Shown here: piece after piece, positions 61,364 through 64,000 of the stretch
Position numbering within the stretch: position 1 is the stretch's first letter
Layout of the letters: every line of letters starts with the position of its first letter
From: JAGOCV01 sp049445855
Lineage (GTDB): Bacteria; Pseudomonadota; Gammaproteobacteria; Burkholderiales; Burkholderiaceae_C
DNA: 64,000 nucleotides
Direction of reading: 5' to 3'
Assembly: GCF_049445855.1 (NCBI RefSeq)
Contig: NZ_JBMSDV010000004.1
Coordinates: forward strand, 1 to 64,000
Notes under the pieces: generated by a model
The model's database searches: none
What the model was told of the DNA's origin: nothing
Seen by the model: the letters and a program-made list of their open reading frames with translations, nothing else
Translations under genes and position numbers: made by a program

Positions 61364-62830
61364 ATGAGAAACCGCATCTTCATCGGCATCCTGCTGATCT
61401 ACGCGGCGGGCCTCGCGTTCTTCGTCTACCGCGCGATGATGGACATCGACCCGCGCTACCGCGAGTCGGCCGAGGAGTCGCTGGTCGAGACCTCGCACAT
61501 GCTGGCCAGCGTGATCGAGCAGGACCTGGACGAATACGGCGAGATCGACACGCCGCGCCTGGAGGCGCTGTTCCGCCGTGTGTACGCGCGCCCGTTCGAG
61601 GCGCAGATCTTCAGCGTGCACAAGACGCGCGTCGAGTTGCGCGTGTACGTCACCGACTCGCAGGGCCTCGTCATCTTCAATTCACTCGGACGCGACCTGG
61701 AGGCGGACTACTCGGCATGGCTCGACGTGAGCCAGACGCTGGCCGGACGCTACGGCGCCCGCACCACGCGCGACGTGGAAAGCGATCCGCTTTCGGCGGT
61801 GATGTACGTGGGCGCGCCCATCCTGCACGACGGCCGCATCATCGGCGTGGTGAGCGCGGGCAAGCCGGTGCAGAGCTTCGGCCAGTTCGTCGAGGCTGCA
61901 CGGCAGAACACGCTGCGCATCGGCGTGCTCGCCGCGAGCGCCGTGCTGTTGCTTGCCGCCATCGTGTCGGTGTGGCTCATCCGGCCCTTCGGCTTCGTGC
62001 GGGACTACGTGCGATGGCTGCGCCAGCAACGCACGCTGCATCCGATGCGCCTGCTGCGCCGCCTGCGCGACCAGCTGCGCGGCACCGTCGCCGAACTGCG
62101 CGATGCGCTGTCGGGCCGCAACTACGTCGCCGACTATGTTCAGACGCTCACGCATGAAGTGAAGAGCCCGCTGTCCGCGATCCGCGGTGCCGCCGAACTG
62201 CTGCAGGATGCCGAAGGCGGTGACGCGCCGCAGATGAACGAGCAGCAGCGCAAACTGTTCCTGGACAACATCATGCGCGAGACGCAGCGCATCCAGGAGA
62301 CCGTGGACCGCATGATGGAGCTCACCGCGCTCGAGACACAACGCACGCTCAACCGCGTCGCCACCGTCGCGCTGTTGCCATTGCTCGAAGACGTGGCCGC
62401 CAGCGCTGGCGCCGCCGCCGCGCCGCGCGGCATCCACGTGAAGATCAATGCGCCCGGGGGCAATGCCGACATCCTCGCGGTCGACGGCGACGCCTTCCTG
62501 CTGCGCCGCGCCATCGCCAACCTGGTGGACAACGCCGTCGCTTTCTCACCCGATGGTGGCGAGGTCGTCATCGGCCTGCAGGCCGCAGGCCGCCAGCTGC
62601 TGCACGTCTCGGTGAAGGACCAGGGTCCTGGCATTCCTGCGTACGCGCAGGACAAGGTGTTCGAGAAGTTCTATTCACTCGCGCGCCCCGCGACACAGAA
62701 AAAGAGCACCGGTCTCGGCCTCGCGTTCGTGCACGAGATCGCATCGCTGCACCACGGCAGCATCAAGCTGGCGAACGCGCCGGGCGGCGGGGCTGTCGCA
62801 ACGCTGACGTTGCCGCGCGATACGGCCTGA
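61364..62830 (+). CDS. creC: Sensor histidine kinase CreC-type
   Basis: A 488-residue kinase. The N-terminal helix is followed by a sensor domain with RVYARPFEAQIFSVHKTRVE, LVIFNSLGRDLEADYSAWLD and SAVMYVGAPILHDGRIIGVV, matching CreC. H264 is in LTHEVKSPLSAIRGA; N box NLVDNAVAFS; G box KDQGPGIP. It controls CreB by phosphorylation. creD is absent downstream. Confidence 0.9.
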   Translation: MRNRIFIGILLIYAAGLAFFVYRAMMDIDPRYRESAEESLVETSHMLASVIEQDLDEYGEIDTPRLEALFRRVYARPFEAQIFSVHKTRVELRVYVTDSQGLVIFNSLGRDLEADYSAWLDVSQTLAGRYGARTTRDVESDPLSAVMYVGAPILHDGRIIGVVSAGKPVQSFGQFVEAARQNTLRIGVLAASAVLLLAAIVSVWLIRPFGFVRDYVRWLRQQRTLHPMRLLRRLRDQLRGTVAELRDALSGRNYVADYVQTLTHEVKSPLSAIRGAAELLQDAEGGDAPQMNEQQRKLFLDNIMRETQRIQETVDRMMELTALETQRTLNRVATVALLPLLEDVAASAGAAAAPRGIHVKINAPGGNADILAVDGDAFLLRRAIANLVDNAVAFSPDGGEVVIGLQAAGRQLLHVSVKDQGPGIPAYAQDKVFEKFYSLARPATQKKSTGLGLAFVHEIASLHHGSIKLANAPGGGAVATLTLPRDTA

Positions 62831-62972
62831 AAAGCGGCGCCGGCCGCCAACCCTCATCCCCATCAGGTCTCTCGTTCTGGCGGATAAACGGGGCTCTCAA
62901 CGAAAACGACAAAAAGGCCGGAGACAAGGTTGCGTGGCCGCCATGGGCCCGCGTTGAAACTGAAGTCTCCCC

Positions 62973-64000
62973 ATGAATCTTCCCCTGCTCGCGCTGGCGA
63001 TCTCTGCCTTCGGCATCGGCACCACCGAATTCGTCATCATGGGTCTGCTGCCCGAAGTGGCGCGCGACCTGCAAGTCTCCATCTCTTCCGCGGGGCTGCT
63101 CATCACCGGCTATGCGCTGGGTGTCGCCATTGGCGCGCCGATCATGGCGATGCTCACGGCGCGGCTGCCGCGCAAGCGTGCGCTGCTCGCCCTGATGCTC
63201 GTGTTCATCGTCGGCAACGCGTTCTGCGCGCTGTCGGACAGCTACTGGCTGCTGATGGTGGCGCGCGTGGTGACGGCGCTGTGCCACGGCGCGTTCTTCG
63301 GCATCGGCGCGGTCACGGCCGCGAGCCTGGTGCCGCCCAACCGCAGCGCGTCGGCCGTCGCCATGATGTTCACCGGCCTCACGCTGGCCAACGTGCTGGG
63401 CGTGCCGGCGGGCACCGCGCTCGGCCAGGCGGCCGGCTGGCGCATGACGTTCTGGACGGTCACCGTCATCGGCGTGATTGCCTTCATCGCGCTGTCGCGC
63501 TTCCTGCCGAAGGACGGCGCAACCGAACCCGCCGATGTGCGTAGCGAACTGCGCAGCCTCGCCAACGCCCGCGTATGGATGGCGCTGGGCATGACGGTGC
63601 TGTTCTCCGCGTCGATGTTCGCGCTCTTCACCTACATCGCGCCGATCCTGGGCGAGATCACGGGCGTCTCGCCTCAAGGCGTGACCTGGACGCTGCTGCT
63701 GATCGGTGTGGGCCTGACCATCGGCAACGTGATCGGCGGGCGGCTCGCGGACTGGCGTCTTTCCACCAGCCTGATCGGTCTGGCGGTACTCATCGCGCTG
63801 CTGCAGGCGGCGTTCTACTGGACATCTGCATGGCTGATTCCCGCCGAATTGACGCTGCTGCTGTGGGGCGCAGCCAGCTTCGCCGCCTGCGCAGCACTGC
63901 AGCTCAATGCGATGCGTGCCGGCGCGGCTGCGCCGAGCCTGATCTCCACCCTCAACATCGGCGCGTTCAATGCGGGCAACGCGCTGGGTGCATGGCTGGG
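62973..64000 (+). CDS. MFS efflux transporter (AraJ/YdhP type), partial
   Basis: The first 342 residues are in the window. MNLPLLALAISAFGIGTTEF, then VIMGLLPEVARDLQVSISSA and ARVVTALCHGAFFGIGAV, are typical of the AraJ/YdhP/NepI drug and sugar efflux group. Helices 1-11 or so are covered. The gene runs past the right edge. Confidence 0.9.
   Translation, partial: MNLPLLALAISAFGIGTTEFVIMGLLPEVARDLQVSISSAGLLITGYALGVAIGAPIMAMLTARLPRKRALLALMLVFIVGNAFCALSDSYWLLMVARVVTALCHGAFFGIGAVTAASLVPPNRSASAVAMMFTGLTLANVLGVPAGTALGQAAGWRMTFWTVTVIGVIAFIALSRFLPKDGATEPADVRSELRSLANARVWMALGMTVLFSASMFALFTYIAPILGEITGVSPQGVTWTLLLIGVGLTIGNVIGGRLADWRLSTSLIGLAVLIALLQAAFYWTSAWLIPAELTLLLWGAASFAACAALQLNAMRAGAAAPSLISTLNIGAFNAGNALGAWL

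Noticed and set aside
62835..62848. GC-rich hairpin after creC as a terminator
   Set aside because: The T-run lies on the opposite strand, where nothing is transcribed from the right.

Overview
This is a high-GC chromosomal window from a betaproteobacterium, most likely of the order Burkholderiales and probably Comamonadaceae. The reasons are the order mnmG - small ORF - rsmG - lysE-type exporter - parA - RBBP9-type hydrolase - parB, the Bug/TctC and TRAP uptake proteins, and the LpoB/YcfL lipoproteins. Three parS palindromes lie inside rsmG and mnmG, so the segment around 42-44 kb is probably fairly near the chromosomal origin, although dnaA and oriC are not in the window.

Layout. 0-17.1 kb (all minus strand): a pyrimidine-type Rut pathway (rutABCDF), then livK2 / amidohydrolase / esterase / TRAP transporter, then a branched-chain-type ABC transporter (livK1, livH, a fused livMG, livF), an amidase and a truncated VOC dioxygenase. 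rutE, rutG and rutR are absent. A RutR-box-like site lies upstream of rutA, and a different, recurring 16-bp dyad (TGTATC-N4-GATACA) lies in front of the other three blocks. 17.1-19.3 kb: an AT-richer accessory insert with two overlapping genes, a pentapeptide-repeat/two-helix channel-like membrane protein and an MNT-type nucleotidyltransferase. This is the best candidate here for an undescribed defence or toxin-antitoxin-like system. 19.3-28 kb: acetoacetyl-CoA synthetase with a divergent TetR regulator whose two operator-like sites can be read, a 37-residue membrane peptide and an alpha/beta hydrolase, an AsmA-like protein, a thioesterase, a cobalamin adenosyltransferase, an EF-hand protein and an N-acyl-D-amino-acid deacylase.

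28.0-32.8 kb: a second AT-richer insert with a large RTX protein (type I secretion substrate) and a periplasmic beta-propeller. 32.8-39.1 kb: DUF2164, D-lactate dehydrogenase, a glycine-zipper lipoprotein and a four-gene envelope cluster (LpoB, YcfL-like and two secreted proteins). 39.2-45.5 kb: the parB-parA-rsmG-mnmG segregation and tRNA/rRNA-modification locus. 45.5-52.3 kb: mixed housekeeping genes (flavin reductase, transglutaminase, DUF1328, second AsmA-like protein, GST, MFS, old yellow enzyme). 52.3-55.3 kb: a compact copper-efflux locus (copA divergent from copZ-cueR) with two CueR-type promoters. 55.3-64 kb: MarR regulator, Tat-exported Bug solute-binding protein, sulfatase, FUSC exporter, CreBC two-component system and a truncated MFS efflux pump.

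No rRNA, tRNA, CRISPR array or transposase gene was recognised. Functions are assigned by reading motifs in the translated sequence; no database search was run.
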